From Desulfofustis limnaeus (GTDB lineage: Bacteria > Desulfobacterota > Desulfobulbia > Desulfobulbales > Desulfocapsaceae), in NCBI RefSeq assembly GCF_023169885.1, contig NZ_AP025516.1:2138501-2202500 (forward strand): a stretch of 64,000 nucleotides of DNA, read 5' to 3'. The position numbers and the translations under genes were made by a program. Shown here in pieces: positions 1 through 8,925 of this stretch (positions within the stretch are counted from its first letter, which is position 1; each line of letters begins with the position of its first letter). Under the pieces are notes generated by a model. It saw only the letters and a program-made list of their open reading frames with translations, did no database searches and was not told the origin of the DNA.

Positions 1-83
1 AATAGACTATAAAATGATCCGCCTATAGTTCCATCGGTGTTTCCTTCACAATACAATATATTCAATTGCTTATTCGAATTCAT
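1..83 (-). CDS. Glycosyltransferase, N-terminal fragment (runs off left edge)
   Basis: An open frame starts with ATG at position 83 and stays open to the window edge (27 codons). The visible residues include ILYCEGNTDGTIGGSFYSL, which resembles the glycine-rich N-terminal 'GG' loop of GT-B family 1/4 glycosyltransferases, where the first Rossmann fold begins. The start lies 5 nt after the stop of the Wzx flippase on the same strand, so it is probably the next gene of the EPS operon. Only the first 27 residues are visible, so donor and acceptor cannot be inferred. Confidence 0.55.
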   Translation of the reverse strand, partial: MNSNKQLNILYCEGNTDGTIGGSFYSL

Positions 84-88
84 AAAAA

Positions 89-1642
89 TCAATATTTTGT
101 AGTTTTAAGAAAGTTCAAAACGTCTCTGATTGCTCTTCTAATTATTATTCTTTCTCGACCTGAGAAGCACATCATATATACACAAACTATATAAATGCAC
201 AATAGGGCAAATACCTGAAAAAAAAACACTGCCATAGATGCAGCCAAATACCACTTATTCACCAATATAGATAATACAAAAAAAGGCAAAGCTGTAGCAA
301 TCGGTGCGAGATAGACCTGCCGATAGTAATTACCGATAGAAAAACCGACAACTCTTGATACACATATAGGAAGTACCATACCCATCATAATAACCTGAGG
401 AACAGCCGTACCTAACGCAACACCGACTATCCCAAGAAATTGAACGAGGGCCAAGCTCAAAATTAGATTGGCGATTGCCTCAACCAGTCTCAGTTTTGCT
501 ATCACATGATGCTTGCTGATGCCATAGAGCACGCTGCTTATCGTGTTCTGAGGCAAAGACAGCAGGGTCGAAACACTCAGGATAAAGAGGATGTCTCCGG
601 AGCGCTGCGCGTACTCGCTGCCCATCCAGATACCGATGAAGTTTCTCCCCATGGTCAGGTAGGTTATGCAGATCGGCAGGGCCACCAGAACCGAAAACCT
701 GCTCCCTTGGACCAGCAGTTCCTGAATGCTGCCGGTCTCAGCCTTGCTCTCCAGTTCGCTGACTGCCGGGTTGAGAACTGAATTGGCGAGCAGGATCAAG
801 CGTCGCAGATATTCTATGAGATTGCCGGCAATGGCATAGAAGGTGACGGCGGGAGCCGACACGAAAAGACCGATGACCAGAGCATCGGTATAATAGATGG
901 CCTTTTGCCCCAGATTGTTGATCACCACGTGGATGCTATAGCTGTAAAGGGTCTTGAAGATGGTGACCCGTTCGGCCCAGGGGGCACGGACAAACGTCAG
1001 CGGTATCTGTTTCTTGCGCAGTTCCCGAGCGGCGTACCATGCCACGGCACTATTGTTCAACAAGCCGAACACGAGTTGAATAAGGGCCAATGCCAACAGC
1101 GTATAGCCGAGACTCAGCAGCAAGACAATAGTGGCGGTTCTGAACAAGGCGAGTACGATGCCGATGCCGTTGAGAACATCATAGCGCTGCAGGCCCATCA
1201 CGATACCGATGAACACATTGAAAGCCAGTGCCTGGGCAATCGTCGCGCCGCATATGACCACCACCATCCGCGCCACGAAATGATCCTCGGCCTCAATGCT
1301 GAATAGATAGGGAAACCCCCACGCCAAAAGGAGGGAGATGAGCATGCAGAGCAAGCCGATCAACGTATAGAGCACTGCCCCGCCGCTGATGATCTCATTC
1401 AGCTCACGAACGTTTTTCACCGCCTCGAATTTCGAGACATAGCGGATGATCGATTCTCTGATCCCGAAATCGAGCAGATACAGGTATCCGGTGAACTGCA
1501 TCATGATCACCCAGATCCCGTAGTAGGTGTTTCCCAGCTTCTGGACGACAAACGGGGCAAGGAAAAATGAGATAACGATATTGACGATCAATCCGGTCCA
1601 ATTGGACAAGATGTTCTTGATGAGCTTCTCGGCAAGGGCCAT
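89..1642 (-). CDS. Wzx-type polysaccharide flippase (MATE/MVF superfamily)
   Basis: A 517-residue, strongly hydrophobic protein with about 12-14 predicted membrane segments and the N-terminal pattern (NWTGLIVNIVISFFLAPFVV, then GIWVIM) typical of Wzx/PST-type lipid-linked oligosaccharide flippases. By family knowledge it moves undecaprenyl-PP-linked repeat units across the inner membrane. It follows the MBOAT acyltransferase with 4 nt between them and is followed closely by a glycosyltransferase, which fits one EPS operon. A second, unrelated-looking flippase occurs at 48.6-50.2 kb, so the window serves at least two glycans. The substrate cannot be read from sequence. Confidence 0.9.
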   Translation of the reverse strand: MALAEKLIKNILSNWTGLIVNIVISFFLAPFVVQKLGNTYYGIWVIMMQFTGYLYLLDFGIRESIIRYVSKFEAVKNVRELNEIISGGAVLYTLIGLLCMLISLLLAWGFPYLFSIEAEDHFVARMVVVICGATIAQALAFNVFIGIVMGLQRYDVLNGIGIVLALFRTATIVLLLSLGYTLLALALIQLVFGLLNNSAVAWYAARELRKKQIPLTFVRAPWAERVTIFKTLYSYSIHVVINNLGQKAIYYTDALVIGLFVSAPAVTFYAIAGNLIEYLRRLILLANSVLNPAVSELESKAETGSIQELLVQGSRFSVLVALPICITYLTMGRNFIGIWMGSEYAQRSGDILFILSVSTLLSLPQNTISSVLYGISKHHVIAKLRLVEAIANLILSLALVQFLGIVGVALGTAVPQVIMMGMVLPICVSRVVGFSIGNYYRQVYLAPIATALPFFVLSILVNKWYLAASMAVFFFQVFALLCIYIVCVYMMCFSGRERIIIRRAIRDVLNFLKTTKY

Positions 1643-1646
1643 GGGC

Positions 1647-3068
1647 TTAGAATTGAAAGTAGATGAATACCTGCTGGGTCAGCGGCGGGAACAGCCAGAT
1701 CATCAGCAGAAAATAGCAATAGATGAAGCCCTTGACCAGCCAATGACTGCTCACGACTCTGAGCAATTCATCGGACCGTTCGAGCCAATACTCCAACAAT
1801 AATAATGGACCGGCAAAAAACAGGATCATCGCCGCCGAATACACGGCAAAATCGGTGAGATGCTGGTCGACAACAAGCACCTTCAGCAAGACGCCAACCT
1901 GGGATATGGATTCAGCCCGAAAAAATAACCATCCCAGACACACCAGATGGAAAAAGAGTATCACCCGCAGCACGGTAGCGGCCCGGCCACAATCGGACAG
2001 ATTGGAGCCGCCCCAGGAACCGGCTGCAGCCATGCGATAAACGACCAGCAGGGCACCATGATACAGGCCCCAGACGATGAAGGTCCAATTCGCCCCATGC
2101 CATAAACCACCGAGGAACATGGTGATCATCAGATTGCGCAGGGTAATGGTCAGCGTCCCCCTGTTGCCGCCCAGCGGCACATAGAGATAATCGCGCAGCC
2201 AGGTGGACAGGGTGATGTGCCAGCGCTGCCAGAAATCACTCGGATTCACGGCGAAATACGGCATCCGGAAGTTCCACGAGAGCTTGAACCCGAGCCATCT
2301 GGCCGTCCCCTGAGCTATGGAGGAATAGCCGGAAAAATCCCCGTAGATCTGGAAGGCGAAGGCATACAGGCCGACCAGCACTTCCGTCCCGCTCAGTTCC
2401 GAAGGCGGCCGGGAGAAAACGCTATTGACGATGGGGGCCATATTGTCGGCCACCACCACCTTTTTGAACAGCCCGATCAGAACATGATAGGTCCCTTCCG
2501 CAAAATCATCGCGGGAGACCCGTCGCGGTTCGAGGATCTGCGGCAACAGACGATAGGATCGTTCGATCGGCCCGGCAACCAGCTGCGGGAAGAATGAGAC
2601 ATACAGGGCAAAGTCGAGAAAATCGCGCGTCGGTGTGGTCCTGCCCCGATACACATCGATGGTGTAGCTCATGGTCTGGAAGGTGTAAAACGATATGCCC
2701 ACCGGCAGGACCACGGAAAGAATCGGGGTTGATACAGGCAGGCCGATCAGCGCCAGCAGGTGTTCGGCCTGGGCCACGAAAAAGTTGAAATATTTAAAGA
2801 AGCCGAGCAGACCGAGGTTGCAGACAAGGGATACGATTAACAACCGTTTCTTATGCCGTGGCTCCCGACTGTCGGCAATCCCCAGCGCCACCACGTAATC
2901 AACCACCGTCGACAGGGCAATGAGAGCCAGAAACCGGTAATCCCAATACCCGTAGAAAACATAACTGGCCACCAGCAGCATGCGATTTTGCCACCGATGA
3001 TCGAGAAAACGATACAGCACCAGAACAGCGGCGAAAAAAAGCCAAAATACAAAGCTGTTAAAAAGCAT
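1647..3068 (-). CDS. MBOAT-family membrane O-acyltransferase (AlgI-like)
   Basis: A 473-residue polytopic protein. The N-terminus (FVFWLFFAAVLVLYRFL, then SYVFYGYWDYRFL) and the motif GGLWHGANWTFIVWG near residue 320 match MBOAT transferases of the AlgI/DltB type; the His in WHGANW is the conserved catalytic residue of the family. AlgI-like proteins pass acyl groups, usually acetyl, across the inner membrane for polysaccharide O-acetylation with an SGNH-type partner. Such a partner is the next upstream gene (3147-4067). It is probably co-transcribed with the flippase 4 nt downstream. Confidence 0.92.
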   Translation of the reverse strand: MLFNSFVFWLFFAAVLVLYRFLDHRWQNRMLLVASYVFYGYWDYRFLALIALSTVVDYVVALGIADSREPRHKKRLLIVSLVCNLGLLGFFKYFNFFVAQAEHLLALIGLPVSTPILSVVLPVGISFYTFQTMSYTIDVYRGRTTPTRDFLDFALYVSFFPQLVAGPIERSYRLLPQILEPRRVSRDDFAEGTYHVLIGLFKKVVVADNMAPIVNSVFSRPPSELSGTEVLVGLYAFAFQIYGDFSGYSSIAQGTARWLGFKLSWNFRMPYFAVNPSDFWQRWHITLSTWLRDYLYVPLGGNRGTLTITLRNLMITMFLGGLWHGANWTFIVWGLYHGALLVVYRMAAAGSWGGSNLSDCGRAATVLRVILFFHLVCLGWLFFRAESISQVGVLLKVLVVDQHLTDFAVYSAAMILFFAGPLLLLEYWLERSDELLRVVSSHWLVKGFIYCYFLLMIWLFPPLTQQVFIYFQF

Positions 3069-3146
3069 GTCCGGGTATGACCGCCAGGTAATGGTTGATG
3101 ACTGTCAACAAACGGTGCTGGGGCATAAGCGATGTGCTGTTCCGAC

Positions 3147-4067
3147 TCATTGCGACAAAAAGGGTTTGAGATCACCGGCAAGCACCGTGCTGAACCGTTT
3201 GCTGCCCTTGCTGTTCAGATGAATCGGGTCGGCAAAAACCGCCTCATCGGCGTTGAACAGGTTGCGATAATCAAGCAGGACAACGCCGAATCGTTCCGTT
3301 TCTCTCAGCAGCCCTTCGTCTATCTGGTAGGGCGTTTGAACCGGCATGGCGATCAACACCACCCGAGTGCCGGCGTCATGCATACTGGCGAGCAAATCGG
3401 TCAACAGGGAATAGGTATACACCGTACGCCCCGGACCACCCCGCTGCCGCTCCTCACTGTTCAAGCGCTGGGTTATGATCTCGTAATCGGGGATAACGGT
3501 GCTGAGCAAGCGATTACGAATCAGCTCCCGATTCACGTATACGTGGGAGACCTTACCGGCCAGGAAGCGGAGATAATTGCGGTGATCGGTCAATCCGGTC
3601 GCACCCATCCGATCGCTATCATCAATGCCGCAGAAAAAGCCGCCAAGCCGTGACGCATTGATCGGAAACTGATCGCTCAATTGCGCCCAGGCAAAGCCGA
3701 TAACCAGCACATCCGGCACATGTGCGGCCGCCAGGTGATTGTTGTACACGCAAAACCACTCAGCCAGTGCGCTGCCATCGGGAGTGATCTTGGCTAGTGC
3801 AGAGGAAGCGACCATGGGCAGCAGCGCGCGCAAGACCGCCTCATCAGTGGCGTTGTTGAGCAGTGAATTACCGAGTAATACCAAAGTATTTTCGTCATTG
3901 CGGGCCTGCTCCACCTGCCGGACGATAGCGGGTATTTCCAGGATATGGTTGACGTTGCCGGACAAATGGCCTTCCACCAACCGGACTCCGCCCTCTACCG
4001 CGACCAGCATGAAGCCGACCAGCAGAAGTACACGATACTCACGGACAATCGCCATCAGCCTGAGCAT
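3147..4067 (-). CDS. SGNH-like protein, probable O-acyltransferase partner of the MBOAT protein
   Basis: 306 residues with one N-terminal membrane segment (VLLLVGFMLVAVEGGVRLV) and a periplasmic domain. The motif LVLLGNSLLNN (GNS block) and the C-terminal DPIHLNSKGSKRF (D-x-x-H block) are the nucleophile and Asp-His signatures of SGNH/GDSL enzymes. AlgX/AlgJ-type SGNH proteins take acetyl groups from MBOAT proteins, and the adjacent MBOAT gene supports that role. A 78-nt gap separates the two genes. Whether it acts as transferase or esterase is inference; the anchored periplasmic topology favours transferase. Confidence 0.7.
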   Translation of the reverse strand: MLRLMAIVREYRVLLLVGFMLVAVEGGVRLVEGHLSGNVNHILEIPAIVRQVEQARNDENTLVLLGNSLLNNATDEAVLRALLPMVASSALAKITPDGSALAEWFCVYNNHLAAAHVPDVLVIGFAWAQLSDQFPINASRLGGFFCGIDDSDRMGATGLTDHRNYLRFLAGKVSHVYVNRELIRNRLLSTVIPDYEIITQRLNSEERQRGGPGRTVYTYSLLTDLLASMHDAGTRVVLIAMPVQTPYQIDEGLLRETERFGVVLLDYRNLFNADEAVFADPIHLNSKGSKRFSTVLAGDLKPFLSQ

Positions 4068-4173
4068 ACGTCACTCATCCTGTTGTCTTTAGTGCCGGAA
4101 ACCTTCGATCTGACGTCGATCTCCGCTGGTTTGTACCACCTGCCTGCCGACAATCTCAGCGTTCCGGTGAACA

Positions 4174-5103
4174 TCATCCACACCGCGACAGCCACGCCTC
4201 CACCTTCTGCATCATGGCCTGCTCCCACTCGGGAAAGGAGAAAATATGGTTCGCCTCGGCAATCACCTGCACTTCGCACAAGTCGGCGTGTCTGGCAAAC
4301 CGGTCGTGGTGGGGGCGCAGGAATTTCTCGTCAAAATCCCAGTACAATCGATCGGCCTCGCTGAACACCAGGCACATCCGCCGCCCCGACTCGAGAACCG
4401 AGAACAGCGCCTCCGGAAACAAGGGGTTCAGATCGGAAACCTCGGCAGCCGGTTCGCTGGCAGTACCATGATCCTTTTTTTTCGAGGAAGACGTCAGCGC
4501 CGTCCAGATCATCTTGTAGTCGCTCTGTAAGGTCACAAACCGCCACCAGCGTTTCAGGCTCAACAGGTTTTTGAAATACCCCTGCTTGTACCCCTCCAAT
4601 TGCCCCCTGCTCATGAACCGGTACGGGTCCTTGTTGGTGATGGCCGACGAGGTACAAGGGATCCCCAGCCCGATCAGAGCGGTGATTCGCTCATCCTTGG
4701 CCGCCGCCAGCAGGCCGGTGATGGCCCCGCCGCACAGGCCGCCGACGATGAAACGGGTCGCGCCCATCTCCCGCCCCAACCAGTCCAACGCATCCAGGGT
4801 GCTGTCGACAAATCTGCCGAATTCTACCCCGCCGAGGACATCGGCCATCAGATCTTCGTGTATCTCCCCTTCCGAGTCGCCGATTCCTTCCGGGTCGAAA
4901 CGGAAGACGGTATATCCCATCCGGGCAAAGGCCTCGGACATCTTCACATAGAGGCGATGTGGGGCAACCCGGCTCTTGATGCCCGGCGACAACAGGACAA
5001 TCACACGCTCTTGCTTGGCAGCCTCGGGATCGGCCGCATGGATCATGCCGAAAAGCCGCTTGTGGTTGCGGTTGAGAAACTGTACCGGAGTCTTGCCGCT
5101 CAT
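4174..5103 (-). CDS. Alpha/beta hydrolase, exosortase A system-associated type 1
   Basis: 309 residues. It has an alpha/beta-hydrolase core with GYTVFRFDPEGIGDSEG (strand with oxyanion region), the nucleophile-elbow-like GGLCGGAITGL, in which the elbow residue is Cys rather than Ser, and a late HIFSF likely to carry the catalytic His. The layout matches the paired hydrolases named after exosortase A loci, whose substrate is unknown. Its start overlaps the stop of the second hydrolase by 4 nt, which implies translational coupling. The Cys in the elbow is notable and may mark an altered mechanism. Confidence 0.75.
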   Translation of the reverse strand: MSGKTPVQFLNRNHKRLFGMIHAADPEAAKQERVIVLLSPGIKSRVAPHRLYVKMSEAFARMGYTVFRFDPEGIGDSEGEIHEDLMADVLGGVEFGRFVDSTLDALDWLGREMGATRFIVGGLCGGAITGLLAAAKDERITALIGLGIPCTSSAITNKDPYRFMSRGQLEGYKQGYFKNLLSLKRWWRFVTLQSDYKMIWTALTSSSKKKDHGTASEPAAEVSDLNPLFPEALFSVLESGRRMCLVFSEADRLYWDFDEKFLRPHHDRFARHADLCEVQVIAEANHIFSFPEWEQAMMQKVEAWLSRCG

Positions 5104-6047
5104 GATTTTCCTTCAAGCCAAGCGGTTGTCTCCTGAAAAAGCGCGCCCGCCTCGGCATAGTATGTCTTGATTTCTCTCCAGAACGACTCCTCGGCCACGG
5201 CAACCGCTCGGCACCGGGCCAATCGTTCCTGCATGGCCACGAAGTCCCTCTTTACCGGCTGCCCGGGCGAACCGATCTGCACGAGCAGGGTCGCGGCCTG
5301 GGTCCCGCCTTCAGCCGCCAGAAGATCGATGGCCTCAGCCTCGGCATAGAGGGTATAGGACAGCAGGTAGCCTTCGCTGTTGACGGTCCCCCCCTGCTTC
5401 ATCTGCTCCACCAGATCATCCCTGGTGAACCGAATGGCCTTGTAAACGGCCGTCTGGGTCACCAGGTTGCTGCGCAGCAGCTCTTTCATGTATTTAGCAC
5501 CGTTGATGACCGGCTCCCACAGCACCAGCCGCCGCACCCCGGGCAAATCTCTGGCGGCCAGCAGGGCCAGGGTCGCCCCGAAGCGCAACCCCAGCAGGTT
5601 GATGTTCTGCAACCGCCCGCCGGTCTGCTCCCGCAGAAAACCCGCAGCGCAACGGATGTCGGCCAAGCGGCTGGACACCGATGTCTCCTCGAAGCGGCCA
5701 TCGCTGTCGCCATGACCCCGAAAATCGAAACGCAGGACGGTGTAACCGAGCCGTGCCAACCGCCGCGCATAGGAGACCATCACACGCTGAGCCCAGAGTT
5801 TCTCCTCGGCAAAGGCATCGACAAAAACAAACCCCTCCATACGGTCGCTCTCACCGACAGGGTGGTAGATGACGCCGAACAGGGCGGCACCCGTCTCATG
5901 GCTGAAAAAACAGGGTACCTCGCTGATCTTGTCCGGCGCTTCCACAGCGTGCGTCATAGCGGTATCGTCCTCCACAATAACGGATGATACGGGGAAGCTT
6001 GAATCATTCGAAACGTTGTTCAAGGTTCCCTCTGATGATTCAATCAA
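5100..6047 (-). CDS. Alpha/beta hydrolase, exosortase A system-associated type 2
   Basis: 315 residues. After a variable N-terminus it carries the hydrolase core: FAEEKLWAQRVMVSYARRLA, GYTVLRFDFRGHGDSDG and an elbow-like LLGLRFGATLALL where the usual Gly-x-Ser-x-Gly serine is replaced by Arg. The 'FAEE' region followed by helix is characteristic of hydrolase 2 of XrtA-type EPS loci. The 4-nt overlaps on both sides (VOC gene upstream, hydrolase 1 downstream) show a tightly coupled trio. The lost serine suggests a non-hydrolytic or acyl-binding role, which is inference. The pair may act on acyl groups transferred to the glycan. Confidence 0.75.
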   Translation of the reverse strand: MIESSEGTLNNVSNDSSFPVSSVIVEDDTAMTHAVEAPDKISEVPCFFSHETGAALFGVIYHPVGESDRMEGFVFVDAFAEEKLWAQRVMVSYARRLARLGYTVLRFDFRGHGDSDGRFEETSVSSRLADIRCAAGFLREQTGGRLQNINLLGLRFGATLALLAARDLPGVRRLVLWEPVINGAKYMKELLRSNLVTQTAVYKAIRFTRDDLVEQMKQGGTVNSEGYLLSYTLYAEAEAIDLLAAEGGTQAATLLVQIGSPGQPVKRDFVAMQERLARCRAVAVAEESFWREIKTYYAEAGALFQETTAWLEGKS

Positions 6048-6481
6048 TCCTCAACCGGCCTCTGTGAGCCGATCCTGCCGGCCCGCGTGAGCGTGTCGAT
6101 CAACTCGATATTCAGCCCCTGACCGGCAAACAGAAAAGCGATCTTCTCGTTGGCAAAGGCTTCGCCCGGCTGCGGCTCGGTCAACACCCGCGCTCCGGCC
6201 TGCTTCAGACGATCGAGCTCTGGTTCGAGTTCGTCGCACAAAAAACAAAGATGATGCAGCCCGCCGCCCCGCCTGGCAAAAGCGGCGACCGGCGAGTCGG
6301 GACCGGTCGGTTCGACAAGCTTGACGGGAAGGCTTCCCGGTTTTTCAAGAAAGACCACGACCACCTTCTGCCGCGTATTGAGCACCGGCTCGGTCGCCTG
6401 CCGGTAACCAAAGTATGTCTGCCACTGGTCGATGGCCTTTGCCATGGACCCGACAACGATGCCCACATGATCGATCTTCAT
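6044..6481 (-). CDS. VOC-family protein (methylmalonyl-CoA epimerase/glyoxalase-like)
   Basis: 145 residues, the usual length of a single-unit VOC enzyme. The N-terminal MKIDHVGIVV gives the first metal-binding His, GGGLHHLCFLC the second, and GLNIELID near the end the Glu ligand, in the order seen in methylmalonyl-CoA epimerases and lactoylglutathione lyases. The reaction is unknown; in this coupled set with two alpha/beta hydrolases it may act on a CoA- or carrier-linked acyl group. It overlaps the hydrolase 2 start by 4 nt. Confidence 0.75.
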   Translation of the reverse strand: MKIDHVGIVVGSMAKAIDQWQTYFGYRQATEPVLNTRQKVVVVFLEKPGSLPVKLVEPTGPDSPVAAFARRGGGLHHLCFLCDELEPELDRLKQAGARVLTEPQPGEAFANEKIAFLFAGQGLNIELIDTLTRAGRIGSQRPVED

Positions 6482-6548
6482 TTGTATCCCTCTCGAGTTT
6501 ACAAACCACTACCCACGCCTCACCCGGGCCGGTTCCCCTCCTTCCCAG

Positions 6549-7679
6549 CTATCGTCTCGACGGGCTCCACAGCTCCTGTCTGGTCCCCCGCAGGTACTTG
6601 AACCAGGCCACCAGGATGGCCAGATTGACGGTCGTAAAATACAGGGCGATCTTTCCTGCCGTCGTCCGGCCAAGCGGCAGATAGGAGACCGCAGCACCGG
6701 CGGCCAACAGATAAAATACCACCTGGAGAGCCAGCAGCAGGCGATAGAAAGGACTATCCAGCAAGGCCAGATTGCTCCCCAAGGCCAGCAGCAGAAAAAA
6801 CGGCACCAGCCAGCGCATGAGCTTGTGCGACAGCAGCGACAGCGCAAACCGCCCATATCGCCGTAACGACAGCAGCCCGGGTTTGCTGAACAACGCCGTC
6901 ATACCCCGGATCAGCGTGCGCACCTTGCGGTTGAATTCGTCTGCCGTACCCCGCACCGCCGTCATGGTGCCGAAGGCGGACGGCTCCGAGATGGCCCGGA
7001 AGCCCTGCTCAACGGTGTGCAACACGGAGAGAAAATCGGGTGCGGCGCCTTCGCGAAACGGTTCGCACAACGACCTGCGCTGGGCATAAAAGGAACCGCT
7101 GGCGCCGACGATCGAAAAGAATCGGGACTCGAGATGGCGCAAAAAAAGTTCATATCTGCCGTACAGACCCTCCCCGCTGGCCCCGGCAATCCGGTCTTCG
7201 CCCGATACGCAGCCGATGGTCGGATCATAGAACTTTTCCACGATGTTTTGCAACGCTGCGCGATCCAGCCGGATGGCCACATCGGAGAACACGATCACCT
7301 CGCCGGAAGCCCGGGCCAATCCGTGATTCAAGGCCTTCGCCTTGCCGCCCCGGACCGGGAGTTCATAAAATCGCAGCGGCGGCCGCAACTCTTGGTTTAC
7401 CAGCGCTGCGGTCGCATCGGTGGAGCCATCGGAGACAATGATCACCTCCAGCCTGTCGTGCGGATAATCAAGGGCCAGGCAATTGGCTATCTTCTGCTGA
7501 ATCACGTCCCCGCCGTTGTATACCGGTATGATCAGCGAAACGGTGGGCGCATACCCCCTTTCCGCCGCCGGCTTGGCAATCGTTGCCTCGGCACGTCTGG
7601 TCAACGCCAGCAACAGCAGGGGATACCCCAGGTACGCATAAAAAACGCCGGACAACGAAATCCAAAAAAGCAGCTCCAT
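6549..7679 (-). CDS. Membrane-anchored family 2 glycosyltransferase
   Basis: 376 residues. One N-terminal membrane segment (ELLFWISLSGVFYAYLGYPLL) is followed by a GT-A domain with VSLIIPVYNGG, IIVSDGSTDAT and a DxD-like VIVFSDVAI, then DRIAG and the region FLRHLES that aligns with the acceptor-site helices of processive GT2 enzymes. Three or more membrane segments lie at the C-terminus (residues about 280-350). This topology resembles cellulose/chitin/hyaluronan-type synthases and WcaA-like enzymes. It lies inside the minus-strand EPS operon and adds a sugar at the cytoplasmic membrane face. Confidence 0.85.
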   Translation of the reverse strand: MELLFWISLSGVFYAYLGYPLLLLALTRRAEATIAKPAAERGYAPTVSLIIPVYNGGDVIQQKIANCLALDYPHDRLEVIIVSDGSTDATAALVNQELRPPLRFYELPVRGGKAKALNHGLARASGEVIVFSDVAIRLDRAALQNIVEKFYDPTIGCVSGEDRIAGASGEGLYGRYELFLRHLESRFFSIVGASGSFYAQRRSLCEPFREGAAPDFLSVLHTVEQGFRAISEPSAFGTMTAVRGTADEFNRKVRTLIRGMTALFSKPGLLSLRRYGRFALSLLSHKLMRWLVPFFLLLALGSNLALLDSPFYRLLLALQVVFYLLAAGAAVSYLPLGRTTAGKIALYFTTVNLAILVAWFKYLRGTRQELWSPSRR

Positions 7680-7729
7680 GTTCTCCCACCACAGACGCGC
7701 GGGCCACCAGCCGACCCGCGCCGTTCATG

Positions 7730-8917
7730 TCAACGGTGCCCGTTCAACCAGCGTCGCACCTCGTAAAACCACGGCCCCGGATCGTCTCGCCGGAGTACTT
7801 CGTAATACATATCTTTCTGCCTGAATTGCAGAAACTCCCGAAGGCAGCGCCATCGCCCCCCGTGCCCGGCAGGAAGATTGAGCGATTTTCGGGATTTGAA
7901 CAGCACCATCAGCAATCGGTCCAGATCACCCAGCAGCCACCGCGTCTTGACCCCGGTCCGATAGGAGCGGACCGGCTCAATCGCTTTGCCTGCCGCCAGG
8001 TCGGCGACGATGGCGGGAAAATCCACCCCGGCGTCGACGGCGAGCTGCAGCGACCCCCAAAACCTTCCGTTGATCTCCATCAATTTGGGCAGTCGATCCC
8101 GTTCATCCAGCTTGAACTCGACCATGGCCACGCCATGCCAGTTCAGATGCCCCAACAGTTTGCGGGCATATTCCTCGGCCACCGGCGAGACGGCGATACT
8201 CTCCCGCAACACGCTCACCCCACCGGAAGGCGGCTTCTCCCGAATCCGTCGATGACTGAAAAATGCCACCGGACGGCCGTGATCATAGCAGGCAAAGAGA
8301 CCGCTGCCGGGGCCGGTAATGCGTTCCTGCAGGAGCACGGGATACGCAGCGGCGGGCAGCCCGTCCAAAGTGCGCGCCAACTCATCACCATTGCGCACAT
8401 AACCGACCGCCGTCTCCAACCAGCCATCCTGGTGTCGGATGCGGGATCGGCCCGGTTTGACCACCAGCGGAAAACCCAGTCCCTCAGGCAGCTCGAATGA
8501 CGTCCCCTTGGCCTCGACGATCACCGTAGCCGGCACCCCGACCCCCAGATCCCGCGCCAGGCTCAGCAAGTACGCCTTGTCCGCCGCCAGCTTGACGGCT
8601 GTCTCGTCGGCAAAGGGGACCCGGCAGTAGGTCTCAAAGTCACTTTTATGCTCGCAGACGGGGATGGTGGTCACATCCGAGACCGGCAGAACCACGTCGA
8701 TGCCGCGGTCCCTGACGGCTCTCAGTAGTTCTTCGATGAACCGGTCGGCATGGTCCCGGGGCGAGGGATAGATCAACCGCTCCCGGCAATACTTCGACGA
8801 CGAGGCCAGAGACGGATGGCCCGTCGCGCCGACCGTCAAGTGATGCCCCCGCCGGCCCAGGGATCGGGTGATAGCCAGGGCCGCCCGGTTGTCGCCATCG
8901 GTTACCAGGATTCGCAT
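7730..8917 (-). CDS. ATP-grasp enzyme (carboxylate-amine/thiol ligase type)
   Basis: 395 residues. MRILVTDGDNRAALAITRSL is a pre-ATP-grasp Rossmann start. ADKAYLLSLARDLGVGVP and GFPLVVKPGRSR form the ATP-grasp N-lobe, and MVEFKLDER with LMEINGRFWGS contains the metal-binding Glu/Asn cluster. ATP-grasp enzymes join a carboxylate to an amine or similar group through an acyl phosphate. Homologues occur in EPS loci, possibly adding amino acids to sugars; that role is inference. The next upstream gene (deacetylase) ends 8 nt before its start. Confidence 0.8.
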   Translation of the reverse strand: MRILVTDGDNRAALAITRSLGRRGHHLTVGATGHPSLASSSKYCRERLIYPSPRDHADRFIEELLRAVRDRGIDVVLPVSDVTTIPVCEHKSDFETYCRVPFADETAVKLAADKAYLLSLARDLGVGVPATVIVEAKGTSFELPEGLGFPLVVKPGRSRIRHQDGWLETAVGYVRNGDELARTLDGLPAAAYPVLLQERITGPGSGLFACYDHGRPVAFFSHRRIREKPPSGGVSVLRESIAVSPVAEEYARKLLGHLNWHGVAMVEFKLDERDRLPKLMEINGRFWGSLQLAVDAGVDFPAIVADLAAGKAIEPVRSYRTGVKTRWLLGDLDRLLMVLFKSRKSLNLPAGHGGRWRCLREFLQFRQKDMYYEVLRRDDPGPWFYEVRRWLNGHR

Positions 8918-8925
8918 ATCTCTCC

